This document shows positions 37,648 to 49,766 of a stretch of DNA of 64,000 nt, in pieces. The stretch spans positions 11,588,327 through 11,652,326 of the forward strand of contig LR746272.1 of NCBI GenBank assembly GCA_902729315.2. Direction: 5' to 3'. Numbering within the stretch: position 1 is the first letter of the stretch; each line of letters opens with the position of its first letter. The stretch is from Spirodela intermedia (taxonomy: Eukaryota; Streptophyta; Magnoliopsida; Alismatales; Araceae). The notes under the pieces are model-generated. The model saw only the letters and a program-made list of their open reading frames with translations. It had not been told where the DNA came from and searched no databases. Both the position numbers and the translations under genes were made by a program.

Positions 37648-40600
37648 TTATGGTGACAAGCAAAGGCCTCTTCTCCTGGTAGGAGGAAGAATATCGCTAA
37701 TCAGGATGATTATTAAGGCAAGAAAGCAGGAAATATAAGAATAGTTCATCCCGAGTAAGATGGCTCGATTACCTATTCAGGATCGTCGCAGCTGGCCACC
37801 CAAGGCAGTTCAGTTCTGTCTGACATTCGAGGATCTCCAGTTGCGAATGACCGTCTCCGGGGAGCAGAAGCACAACGGAAGGGCCACAAAATGGATTCTA
37901 GTGAGAACTGCCGCTTTATAATTTGATGCCAAGAAGGGCAACCAGACTCGAAGTAGAATCCGTTCTAAGAAACGAATTCTACGTATCCATGGAATGAGGG
38001 GAGAGCACTCAGTCGGTCATGTGATAATACCACGGAGAGGAGTCCGTGGAAGGCTGTGCAGAGAGGAAGAGAGTGGAGCCCGAAGCACACGGGTTTCTTT
38101 TCTCAGTGGGCACCATGAGGAGGGGAGGGTGGAGGAGATGATCCCTTGATCAAATGAATTGAAGCATGGAGAATGTTGGCCGTTATAAAGGGCTGAAGTA
38201 GAGACCTTCCCTTGTACTCTCTCTCTCTCTCTCTCTCCCTCTGCTGATTGCTGAAGAGGGGAGTGATGGACTGAGAAAGATGAAGACTTTTAGATCAGTT
38301 GGGTCGGGGATCGTTCAGATGGGGAGCATGCAACTTCTGAAGTGATCTTTGAATAATCGAGTTAGGGGAAAGGCCTGCACACTCTGTTGGTTTCTTCTGC
38401 TCATTCCCGGAGACCCCACCCCGCAAGTCCCTCTCTCTGCCACCTTTCACCAGAGTCGTCAATAAGAAAAAAACTTAGGACTGGGACACCGCACCATCTT
38501 AAGACCCACTACCTATCTTCTCTCCCCATCCAGCGGCCGTTACAGCCGAGCTCCACCGATACGCTCGCGGAAGAACGACCGAGGGTTTCTCCGATCACGA
38601 TCATAGGGTGGGTGACCGATTAGATCGAGTGTCATCGCTGACCGCAGATCGACCTTGGAGACCAGTATCATTAATGACTGTGGGGAGAAGTTGGAGCACT
38701 CTCCAGGGCTAGAGGAAGGGCCCCATGTGGGGAGATGGGACGTCAGTGGCCCGGTAGAATAAAAAAATAGGACGATATAGACATTAAACAAGGTGGAATT
38801 GAATCATATTCATCTACAAGTCCCCACTGAAACCGGCGAGCTCTTTGATGGCTGACATGCCTTATTCTATTCTAGGGTTTGAGGTATAATATCGCGGCGG
38901 GCGAGGGGAATTGAATCGCCCTCTCTTGGATGTTGTGTGATCGTGATAAGGAACTGATGGATCGGGTTATAAAAGTCCCTCTGACAGAGGGCAGAGAGGC
39001 TCGCAGCAACTTGCTGCGAGAGGTTGTCCACACGCGGGGGGAGGAAGGCGGGACTGATCTCCGAAGGCTTCCTCGTGCACGCCACGAATACAGCCCACTG
39101 TGAAAGGGGCTGCGATGGCCGGTGCAGCGCTCTGACGGGCTTCTTCCTCTTCCTTCTCCTCCAGAGAGAGCCCTCGCCGCCCGAAGAATTCGGCATCCAT
39201 CGTCTTCCTACTGTCCTTTCTCTCCTCCCCTCATCTTCATCTTCTTCCCCTCTGAGAATGGATGAATACAGGAGAGTGAGGCCAAGTATGGCGAGGTCAT
39301 GATCAGACGTCAACCTCGGCCGCTCTTTTTATCCTTTCTTGGTTGCGCCTTTTTGAGTGTGCTCTCTCTCTCTCTCTCTTCTTCACCGCCTGTCTAATCC
39401 TGGTGGTGGACTTGACTTCGTCTAAGACAAACTACCTTCCTGAGCGGTAAAGTCGGAGTTTCGCATCCGTTTGTATGTACTCTTCTGAGTTGACAACTCG
39501 AGGTGGCATCTCGTAGTCGTGAGAACCCGGCAGCTCTCGGGAATGTGATGCGTCTGCGTTGTTTGGAGCGCCGAACTTCAGAGGAGAGAGATGTCAAGAT
39601 TAGGATTATCTCATTCTACCTCCTCTCTCTCTCTCTCTCTCTCGTTCTCCATCGACATGGGTGGGTTAATGCGCAAGAGATGTTGTTAGTCGCAGCGATA
39701 AAGAGATTTTCAAAACATGGGTTATCATAATCCACATCTCTCTCTCTCTCCCTCTGTCTGTCCATCAACATGGGTAAGTGATGAGAGGTAGATGGTCGAG
39801 GCTTGGAGGGTTTGGAATTGTCAACGATGGAGGGATATTTTCCTCACGTCATTTTTTTGCAAGGTAGCCTGTTATGGAAAAGAATACTATCCTTGTGGGG
39901 ATTTCATGATTCGAATGCCGGTCAATTGTAGGGAATTATTGCCATAACCCATGTAAAATATGAGTTCCTTTTTAGACTTTTGTAAAGCAAGCACGAGATG
40001 CTGTTCTTTTAAGTATATTCAGAATCCCGTATAAAACTGAGGGGAAAGGGAGTGGGGAGAGAGAGAGAGAGAGAGAGGACTAGAGGGGATAGAAAGAGAG
40101 AGGAATCTAGGCACAGAGAGAGGGACTGAGATTGAGGAATCTGGGGAGAGAGAAAGTAGGTTAGAATGAGGGATGTAGGTAGAGAGAAAGGGATCTAGGG
40201 AGAGAGCGTGAGAGTGAGAGAAAAGGGTCTAGGAGAGGAGGGAGGGAATTAGGGAGAGAAAGAAAGGGAGTAACTGATATATGGGGGATGGAGTGGAGAG
40301 GAGAGAGAGAGAGAGAGAGCATCGTTGAATTCGATTTCCATGTTGGAGCAGGACCGCGGTGGCGGAAAGGAATCTTGTGCCGGATACCATCGCAATGCTC
40401 CCACGCGAACGCATGAAAAGAAGGAACAGACTTTCCATCCACAGCACCGAGCACGTGAAAAGAACTTACACCACGAGAGCAACGATGGCCGGGTGTCAAA
40501 TGTTCCAAAACGGAGAAGAGGTCGGTTGGGAAGATGAATGAAGGAGAGAAGAAGAGCCGGTTCCCGGTTCTGATGAGAGAGAGAGAGAGAGAGAGTGAGA

Positions 40601-42487
40601 GAGGAGAGCCCAGTCGGAAAGATGGCGCGAGACGCTCGGAAAAGGTTTCAACACACTTAGAGTCGTGGCTCACGGTAGCTGGATGGGATCCGGGTCAAAC
40701 TTCTGAGGCGTATCAACACTCGCCGGACGAGATGGCCGGCGGAGCCATCACCGCCGACGAGGATCAGGACCACTTCTGAGGGCCCAGGAGCCGTCCCTTC
40801 TTCCTCCTCCGGTGCACAATCATTGCATTATGATCCTCCCGGGACCAGACCGGAGTAGACTCTCTCTCTCTCTGGCCCTCCCACTCCCCGTCTGTCGGAC
40901 TCCGCTGTTGCACAGGGGTGAGCTGTCGGGAGCTGCCGGTCCTATCCATCAGAGTTGTATATGCTAATCGTCGTAAGGGCCGGCGGGGGTGACAAACGCT
41001 GCAGCGGGCAGCCGCCCATTTGCCAACGCTGACCGATCACACATGGCCAGCCCTCCGACGGCTGCCATTTGCCACCGGCCTTGCCGGGGACCATCCCACC
41101 AAACGATGCCCCGAGCATTCAATTCCTATCGTCGTGGGAAGCTTCGCGGTGGGGCGGAGGGAACCCGTGAGCTCAGTCTGCGGCGCCATCGCAGGAGCTT
41201 CTATTGCTCCCATGCAAATAAGAGTGTGAGGGAGAGAGAGAGGCTCTCCGTCGAGATGGCCGGCGGTGTCGCTTTCCATCCCGGAGAACTGGCACCCACC
41301 AGGCCCGAGCGGTCGAAAACCCTGCACTCCTCTCGACGGGTCGAGCACCTGGTTGGCCCCGCGACTCGGCGGAGCTGGTTTCCTTGCGGAGGGCTTCTAC
41401 GGCTCAACCCGAGTCTCCGTCCCCGCTCCGCATTCCCCCGTCTCTCTCGGAACATCACCGGTCAAGTCGGCCACCATCACGGATCGTGTTGTCACAGTCA
41501 AAAGTCGCGCATCAGTCAAGCCTCTGCTCCATCCCTCTCTCTCTCTCTCTCTCTCTCTCTGCGCTTGTTGCTGATGCTTTATTGGTGGGTGCAGAGGTGG
41601 AACTTCTATAAGATCTTATCAAATTAATGTGGGAAATTGGAGTCTTTCTGCACAGAAAGCCCGAGAAGTCGGGGTTCGGCAGGCCAAGCAGACGTAGAAC
41701 AGGAAGAACGCAGCCACTCAGGATGGTTTGTTCCCAAGGGGGAGGGGGGTCAGGGGTTAGATGACCCAGATAGATGCCACCTGCCACACGATTGACAGAT
41801 AGATAGATGATAGAGAGCGTGCGAGGGAGAAAGAGAGAGCGAGAGAGAGAGAGAGAGAGAGAGACAGTCTACGGTTGTCGGCTCTTCAGATTCTCTGCTG
41901 CGCTCTTAGAGAGAAGCCTGGTAGAAGACGAAGCTTTTCTCCTGATGGGCAGGGGATGCAATTCGATCGGAAAAGATCTAGTTTTTCAAATGAATTAAAA
42001 CCTTTCTCTCTCTCAGTTCCCATCTCCAGCTCCATTCACTGCTCCATCTCCACCGTTGACTACCTCCTCTGGGCACTACGAGATCCCCTCTGATGCAAGT
42101 ATGGTGGAGGGAGGGACTACTATCTAATGGGCCTGGAACATACTAAAAATATTCTTCAGGGGCATCTTAGTCAACGCACCAAATCTTGGGACTCGCTGGT
42201 TTCAGGGGGGGGCTATGGGTCAGAACGAAGAGATGATGGGCACATCTGATTCAATCTACGCATTATGTAAGTATTTTTCATGATTGACGTGATGACTTCG
42301 GTGGAAAGACCGTATAATATCAGGGATTGAAGTCAGAGAAATATCATGTATAGGATAGCCACTCCCAGCGACGCCAATCTCACAAACGTGAAAGTGACGG
42401 AAAAGCTTTGGTGTATTTCTAGGCGAGTCTCAGTAAGAACCTGGAAAGCAGAGGAAGAAGACGATCTCGCCGTCCCTCCAAAGTCGT
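37648..42487. other. 4.8-kb intergenic interval with many GA/CT microsatellites
   Basis: This lies between the bHLH87-like start and the exonuclease stop, both on the minus strand, so it includes the bHLH promoter and exonuclease 3' flank. GA/CT runs occur near 38217, 39362, 39622, 40059, 40301, 40559, 41537 and 41840. Frames of 100-210 codons on both strands lack recognisable domains, conserved motifs or sensible splice partners. I looked for transposase, reverse transcriptase and terminal repeats by eye and saw none that holds up. Confidence 0.5.
41537..41863. repeat. Pair of CT and GA microsatellites
   Basis: A CT run of about 25 bases (41537-41561) and a GA run of about 24 bases (41840-41863) lie 280 bases apart in opposite purine/pyrimidine orientation. 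Transcribed together they could pair, but they are more simply two of the many GA/CT tracts of this interval. Confidence 0.7.
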
Positions 42488-42635
42488 TCACCACAAGTCC
42501 AGCATCCGACCACGAAAGATGGCTTCCGCTTTCCGCACCTGCTTCACGGGCCCTATGATGAAGACCTGCAAAAACCAAATAGGCCTTCTCTGAAAAGTCT
42601 GAAGGCCGCCAAATATGCCCCGGCCCAATGCTCTA

Positions 42636-42667
<32 letters not shown>

Positions 42668-45600
42668 ATGGGATCCTCTGGAGGGTAAGTGGGCGAGGGC
42701 CTGTTTTGTGTCGTGACTTAGTAAAATATCTGGGCCAAGTCCATTGGTACCCACCCATATGCAAACAAGTATAAAAGGAAGCAATTCAGATGAGAGTTTT
42801 ATAGAGAGCATCTTCTTTATGGGAGATGCCTCATAATCCTGTGACTACACACCGATCACCTCTCTCTCTCTCTCTCTCTATCCCTCTACCTTTCTCTGGA
42901 AAGCCATTAAAAGAAGTAAATGATGTTCGACATGGAAGGAGCTGACCTTGTCGGGGGGGCCCTTGTCGCCTCCAAGGAAAATTTCGGCACTGCATCAGGA
43001 CTGGGCATGAGAAAAGACTGCTTTGGGAAAGGGGTGATCATATTGCTGTGATCAGGGCCCAGCGGGAGCTTACTTGCAAGACTGTTTGACTGACAAGATG
43101 CACGCCCCTCTCTTCCCAATGACGCGCCCCATCTTCCCCGGAGGGACATTCAACACAGAGAGTATCTCTTCTTCGGGTAGGCAGCCGTCAGCGAACAGGC
43201 CACCTGCAACACCACAACCTCGGGTCAGCATTCATGGTCCGACACATCTGAGAATCTCTCACCGTGTGGCCCCTCAATAGAGATTGGGAACCTGGGATAG
43301 GGGGAACGGGGGGCCAATCAGCGAACTCGTTCTCGTTGAGGCAGAAGCAACGGCAGTATAGGGATCCTCGGACTTTCAGAAGCGAGAGGGACTGATTGCT
43401 GAGCTTTTCCATCATTTTGTTGTAGATATACAGGAGGAAGCGGACGTCATCAGCAGCTGTGCGGACCATGAGCTCGGACAAGGGCCTATAGGCCCAGAAT
43501 CCTGGATCCTGTCAGTAAAGCTGGAATCTCAATTCTGAGACATTTCTTGGAGTATGCACAGAAGGGGTAGTGATAGATTTCGCGGAAGTTCTCAACGCAT
43601 ATAGCATCTGAAGCATGGTGATATGAAGCAGATAGAAAAGAATAAAATTCCATGGAAATAATTAATGAAAGTCTAAAGGTGCCGTGGACTAATTAGGGAA
43701 TAAAACCCCATAAAGTTTACGTTATATTAGATCTAGGAAACTGACAGAGGACATTTGAAACTGCAGACATCCATGATATATTCACTGGGATACCCTGATG
43801 TATTATTTAGAAAGACGAAGTACTCATCAATAGGAGGAAGAGTTCTCCCTTCTCCATCACTCATCTGCAGCTTGGCATGTGGAGGGTGGGGTGGGGGGAC
43901 GTTTTGGTTAGCATGACCAGCCTTGGCAAGGGGATTGTACTAGGTTTCACTCCGAGGGGGCAACAATAGAAAAATCCATGGGATTTGTACGTCTGCCATG
44001 AGGAAATCGTCATTTTCGATCTGAGTAAGCCAGATTCACATTAAAACCATACTCAGTGTGGGACGATGGCAAGTCATGTATCCATAAAAGTTAAAATTCA
44101 ACAAACAAAGAGACTTCTTCCTAATTCAAGATATTCCAACGGATAGCTCTGGAAGAAATTCGATGAATATAATGATAGTGAAGCATAGAAAAATACCATA
44201 GATTCCCAAATAACAAATGTTACTCAATTACTGATAATGTACAGGTAGTGCTGAAGGGTAATATCACAGGGCTCCAAGAATGAATATAGATTGATTTTTA
44301 TCAAGGATTAACTTTCATGTCTATACTGCAACTTTTTCAAATCAATTCTATCAGAGTGCTTTCCAATGTCCACGTCCAAATCATTTAGGTTTACTGTATC
44401 AAATACAGTTGATCATAAAAATACACCGATCTTCATAAACAAATATCTACGGACCAACATCACAATATAACCATGGTACATGGCTTCATAATTCACAAAG
44501 TTAGGGGATAATTTTTCCACGTAAATTGTATGCTGGACTAACCTTTCTCATAAGAATGCGCACCTCTTCCTTTTCATCATAGGAGATACCTGCATCAATA
44601 TTGCCAAAATATAATTACAGATAATGAGCCAAAACAAGATCAATACATACTGCCAATTGATCCATGCATTGATCACACAGAAAGTAGTTGAAGAAAAAAA
44701 TCACAAAAATGACCAAAAAAGAAATAAATCTGAAAATGATAGGAGAAATGTACAAAAATAGTATAAGAATGAAAAAAACGACTAACGTCTCTGTTGAAGT
44801 CTTTAAAAACCTGAAATATCAAATAAAATTATTTTAAAAATAACTAAAACGATACGTAAGTGGTTAATCAATGCCTTCGTTCCTTAAAGACTTCAGGTGG
44901 TAGAATAAAAAGAACAGGCCAATAGTTAACGCCAACTGCATAACCTGTGGCTCTCAGACGGAAACAGTTGTTAACTATTGCTTGTGGTGTAGTTAATATT
45001 ATAAAGAAACCATATATTCCGAAGCACGGATTAACACCATGGTAATGTTGACGGAAATTACAACACGACGGATAATGGTTAAAGACATGTCCAATCAGTT
45101 CAGGGACGGCACCATAGCTTTTTATTCCCTATGTTATGGACAAGTTGGTGCGAAAGGAACAAGAGGAGATTTCAGAACTCTTATATGGAATTTGCTGATT
45201 TCTTCAAAAGACCCATCAAGAAAATTAAAGAGCAGATGCTTGCAGCAGACGTATGTAAGCCTCATTAGCTATTAAGATGCAGGAAATGAAAGAGGAAAAC
45301 TTTTCTTGATTAGACCGCAGTTGTAAATAGTCATTGTACATTCTGATGATACAATGCATCAAGACATTTTAGTAGGCTTCTTATTCTGGTAAAAAGGCAT
45401 TTTATATTTTCTTTCCTTATTTCAATTAATAGTGTTCTTGCTACACGCACAAACTCAATCTCAAAAGTCCTGTTTTTTTTATGCCTTTTAGCAGCAAACA
45501 GAAGGAGTGAAAAGTGGAAGTATATATAGAAAGGAATCTGAGGTTTACGAAAACCACAGAAACTTTCTTTACATAGTCACTACCACGTGAAAAATTAAAT

Positions 45601-47956
45601 TCAAATCACAATCCAACAATGCCACATAACAAGCATCCCAATAGGCAAATCAGTTAATGACGCTCCTCATAGTGATTGGACTGTTAATGAATGAAACTTA
45701 GTATAAAATGAATCAAACATCTCTGAATTGCACCCTCTAATGATGAAATTACAAAGTCATTCCATCCGGCTTACTTTTGGTTTTTAAAAAATTCAGCCAA
45801 GTCTTTAGCAGCGAACCTTTCGTCCTTTATTTATTTCCTATTTCTTCTGAGTGCACACACGGGGTGTGGATGTTCAAGAGGGCATTTCCAGGGACAGATT
45901 TGAAATTAATTCATGATTTTTTTATCAAATCCAGCCTGAGATAGAAGGAATAGACAAATGGAGATTATGGTAAGAAGTAGTACCACAATAGCGTGGATCT
46001 GCAAGAAGGCTTACAAAGGATATGTGGTCTAGAGATCGTTCCTTTCCCTCTTGTTCCTCTATTAGAGAGTATGCAACCTACGAAAGCAATGCACTGAAAA
46101 TATCAGCCACTGAGGGAGCATACAGGTTCCAAATTACGATGTTCTTCAGAGTAGGGTCGTTTCAGAATAAAAGCAGTCAAATGATTCGCGAAAGAAACTT
46201 CCACAAAAAAAAAATTATTGCATCAGTAGCCAGAAAATAAAATCTTCGCCAAATCTTGGAATGCTCCAGTAGATCCAAATCCCATCAGATGGATGCCATG
46301 AGATTAGAACATAAGGCAATATGGTTACAGTAAATAATGCAAAGTGAAATGCCCAGAAAAAAAGAAAAGCTACATTTCGTGACCAGCTTCAGAAAGAAAA
46401 ATCACTGCTTGCATCTGCGTCTCATACTTGTCTCTCAGAAATGGTGGGAGGGCTGCTCCCTATATTCATACGATGATATTGTGAACCATCACACACGATT
46501 GACCTCGTATTTAAATTACAAGGACGAAAATTTCAATGAGAAAAAAAAATACTAGAAAACCGGTGATACTGACCTGGGTGTCCATAACATTATGCAGTTT
46601 GATTCCAAATTGAAAGTATAGTGCCTGAAGCAAAAACCAAATCATGAAGTGGTAAAAATAGGTGGCAAATTTAAAGTGTGTACATAATAAAGCACAGAAA
46701 AATAATGCAATGCGTTCATACACCTCACTATCTCTTTTGCAGTCATGAATGATCTTAGTGACATGATTAGACTCAAGTGCAGGCTTACAAGCTTGGACAA
46801 CTGCCTCCCCACCTTCAATGGCATCAACCAAGTATACTGCATCTGGAAATGCTAACTGCAAGACGCAAACTTATAATCATAATCAGAGTTTCTTCTGATG
46901 CAGAAAAAATTGTAATGCGTATTGCTTTTAACCATTGCGTAGAGGGAATACGAAATACCTGTATCATTCAAAGGATGGTTATCTAAAATCAATGTTACAA
47001 AAATTATTTTATGAGGCAAATGCCTATCAAAATTCGTGCTTAAGCCCCCAAACTGTCTTTTCTCGCTCAGGAAATAACCCGAGCAAAGGAACGTTTGTCA
47101 TAAGAGTTTATAGGTACAAGAAGATGGATCAGTATATTCACACAAGTCATTCTTACGCCCAAATAAATTCCACATTCCTTGATGCAATATGTTCATATGA
47201 ATGCAACTTTCAAGGAGCAATACCACAAGTTCACAAAAAAAAGGCATAGCAATCGGCTTTATGATTGCTCTGATGGGCACTACTTCGGAATAACCCAAGT
47301 ATCAGCGAGTGCAGTTCCAATGCTATAAAAAGCTGGTGCTAAGCTGCATTCTGATTATAGTAATTACCATATAATGATTGTGAAAGGGTGAAGTGACATC
47401 ATTCTCTTAAGAAATGATGATACTTCCGTTATTTTACAGGAAGAACACTCTAAACTAGTTGCAGATTACAATGGAGAATTTGATCGGAATTAGATGGTAT
47501 GCATACACCATTTGAATAGAGAAACGCCTCTCGTCTATAGAAAAAAGCTCCGAAGTAAGATACACTACCTGCATGATGCAAAGTGTTCCACTGCGGCATA
47601 GATCAATACCCTCACAGTCAAAACCAATTACCAACTGCCTTTCAAGAGAGGGCTCCAGGAAATCTGCTGGCAGCTGAGATGCATGTGTAACAGTGTGTAT
47701 TGGAACTAGCAGGGGATTCTCACCGAAGACCTTATCCCCTACAATGGAGATGAACGCAAGAACAATAACAAAAGGATGTCAATAAGGAAGCAATAAGGTG
47801 AGGATAAACAAGATAAAGATGATATGCAAATAAACCAACAGCGAGAAAAGTAGCATTTTACTACAGTATTTCTAGAGATCTTGATTAAAGTTTCCCCTCC
47901 CACTGTTCACCAGTTGCATGTTCAATTTCATGCTCGGGTGACAATCCTTCCGGTTT
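42488..47956 (-). CDS. 3'-5' exonuclease-domain plus KH-domain protein, At2g25910-like; 5' end unresolved
   Basis: Exons on the minus strand: 47569-47738, 46724-46855, 46574-46624, 45984-46077, 44543-44589, 43292-43508, 43074-43203, 42947-42989 and 42488-42565. A further likely exon, 47911-47956, joins in phase (KPEGLSPEHE). Together they give about 335 residues; the start codon must lie in an undetected exon upstream. The exonuclease core has motif I GFDCEGIDLCRSGTLCIMQ and motif II IIHDCKRDSEAL. Motif III is TAADDVRFLL. The C-terminal KH domain has VPPGKMGRVIGKRGA (GxxG loop) and ends RGRMLDLW. The family is related to RNase D and to the Egalitarian/EXD1 group, so RNA binding with possible exonuclease activity is expected. 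Motif III lacks the catalytic Tyr, so activity is uncertain. The gene sits in the ELF3 neighbourhood, as At2g25910 does. Confidence 0.92.
42632..42667. repeat. CT/TATC microsatellite
   Basis: A CT run leading into TATC units lies in the intron between the last two exons of the exonuclease/KH gene. Confidence 0.8.
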
Positions 47957-49766
47957 CTGAAACACGAGTAGAACTCATGCTGTAATCGCTCTTCCTAGGA
48001 TTTCGAATTTTTCATACTCTTAAAAATAAAAATCTGGCTCGATTGGATATTACCAAAAAATCACAGTAAACATCATACAAAATTTAAGCCACTGCGATCT
48101 ACAGGCCAAACCAAAATTTTGAGTAATGTACCTTTGTAAATATTACCCATATTTAAAGTCTTGAGACAGTCCATGAATAGACAAATAAAGAAATAATAAG
48201 GAGAAAGCCACTTAAGAAAAAGTTCGGGCAAGCCAAATTACAGGTTGTGTCAAATCCAAGAAACAAAAAAAAAATCTACGGTTTATCACGCTCGAAAAAA
48301 AGAACAGCCGATAATCTCATTTCCCAGGTTGAAAGGTATGAAAATCAGATTGCGACGCCTAAGTCAAGGTCACCGTCGAACCCTAGACAACGGAAAAATG
48401 GGAAAGCAACGAGAACTTTATGGACATAATTCGGACGTCAAACATATGGAGAATCAAGTGGACTTGCTATCCACACGCAAAAAAGGATGCAACGATCCTC
48501 CCGACTGTGTACACGTAGACACCAGGCCTACGATCCCACAATACGGCAAGGTTCTCATGAGATCCAAGGACCACGCCGAAGCAGACAATCAGAAACAAGC
48601 AAACTACCACGCAAATAATCTCCTGAAAGAAACAAGACATGGCGAGGCAAATCATAAACATCACCGGCAAAAGCATGTACCGAACGAGCCAGCCGTCGCA
48701 GATCGAGCGCCCAAAAGCAACAACAAGCACCAACTAAAGACCCATAATCGGAACATGGGTGCAGAGAATGCCTGGATGTGTCGGAAGCGGAACGTGAGTC
48801 TGATGAGGCGGCCGCGCTCCGGGAGAAGCCATCCTTCTCAAGCCAGCTTAGAGGCTCCCTCGGCTCGCTTCACTCCGCAGCCGGCCGCCGGCGGGAAGAA
48901 ATGGAAACGACGATCTCGAGGAAAGCCTCCGCCCTCCGCCTCCGTCCGCGTTTTATGCGGGGGGCTCCATTGACAGGCCCGCTCCGGTGCAGAGGGACCG
49001 GTCACCCTTCCTGCTCCATCCCGCCTCCGCCGCTTTGAGAACATGGGCTTTTAATTATGTATTTATAATAATTCATAATTCATGAAGTATATTCTTTATT
49101 TTTTGTTTTTATGATCACAGACGAGTTATTTCTAGGTGCCCGTCAATGCCCCTAAATAATTTTTGTTGCTAAAAAAATAAAGTAATAAATTAATAATGAC
49201 CTAAATTATTTTTTATTTTTCCAATGTGTAATGGCATTCTTATTTCTCATATTTAATTAAACTAAAATGTTATTTACTAGTATGTTTTTTCGTTCTTAAG
49301 ATCTCGACCAAGTCTTTTTTGTTGCTAAAAAAACAACCTATAAAATTAATAATGAGATAAATTATTTTTAATGTGTTCCTTATGCGATGGCATTCTTATT
49401 TTTCGTATTAACTTAATTCTTTAAATTCTAGTTTACTTTAATTCTTGATATATAAATTAATAATGTTTAATTTATTTTTTAAAATCCTTTTTTTAACGGC
49501 ATTCTTATTTTTCGTATTTACTTTGTGGTGAAATCGAGTAAGAATAAGCTTTTAGAATTGGAAGAAATAATTCAAAATTAAAAAGAATAGCGAAAATTAA
49601 GTCAAATAGATGTTACCGGTTCGATCGTCCGGTCCGACCGGGAAGTCGCACTTTTAAGCGGGCCGGCGGGGTTGCTGAGGAGGGAACCAGGATTTAGAAC
49701 CGGGGACAGCCTGCGTCCTGTGAGGGAGGAGGGTGGGGGCAGAGCAAGAGGAGGGAGCGGAGAGGG
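47957..49766. promoter_or_regulatory. Divergent region, exonuclease/KH and TRB genes
   Basis: About 1.8 kb between two head-to-head genes. It should contain the missing first exon and promoter of the exonuclease gene (minus) and the TRB promoter (plus). GC-rich sequence at 48780-49040 is a plausible first-exon/leader zone. AT-rich sequence at 49050-49600 contains a 156-bp imperfect tandem repeat. A 242-codon plus-strand frame at 48245-48973 is judged fortuitous. Confidence 0.5.
49160..49520. repeat. Imperfect tandem repeat, 156-bp period
   Basis: Two units start with TTTTGTTGCTAAAAAAA (from about 49160 and 49316), contain AAATTAATAATGA and end in ATGGCATTCTTATTT; corresponding points are exactly 156 bases apart (49165/49321 and 49233/49389). 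A third, shortened unit ends in the same GGCATTCTTATTTTTCGTATT at 49498. The array is AT-rich and lies 250-600 bases upstream of the TRB start. Confidence 0.8.

Noticed and set aside
38867-39313. 148-codon minus-strand frame
   Set aside because: Low-complexity Glu/Arg/Lys stretch without any recognisable family, and the plus strand is open over the same bases.
40161-40673. Minus-strand frame with FHVLGAVDGK, faintly like a PIF/Harbinger transposase DDE region
   Set aside because: Only a few residues fit, the catalytic Asp spacing cannot be followed, the rest is GA-repeat translation, and no terminal inverted repeats or target-site duplications were seen.
40989-41627. 212-codon plus-strand frame in the large intergenic interval
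   Set aside because: No domain, ends in a CT repeat, and frames on the other strand are equally open. No splice partners fit.
48245-48973. 242-codon plus-strand frame upstream of TRB
   Set aside because: It is rich in Lys, Arg, His and Asn, has no recognisable domain, ends in GC-rich leader sequence, and lies antisense to the probable first exon/intron of the exonuclease/KH gene. It is most likely a chance frame.
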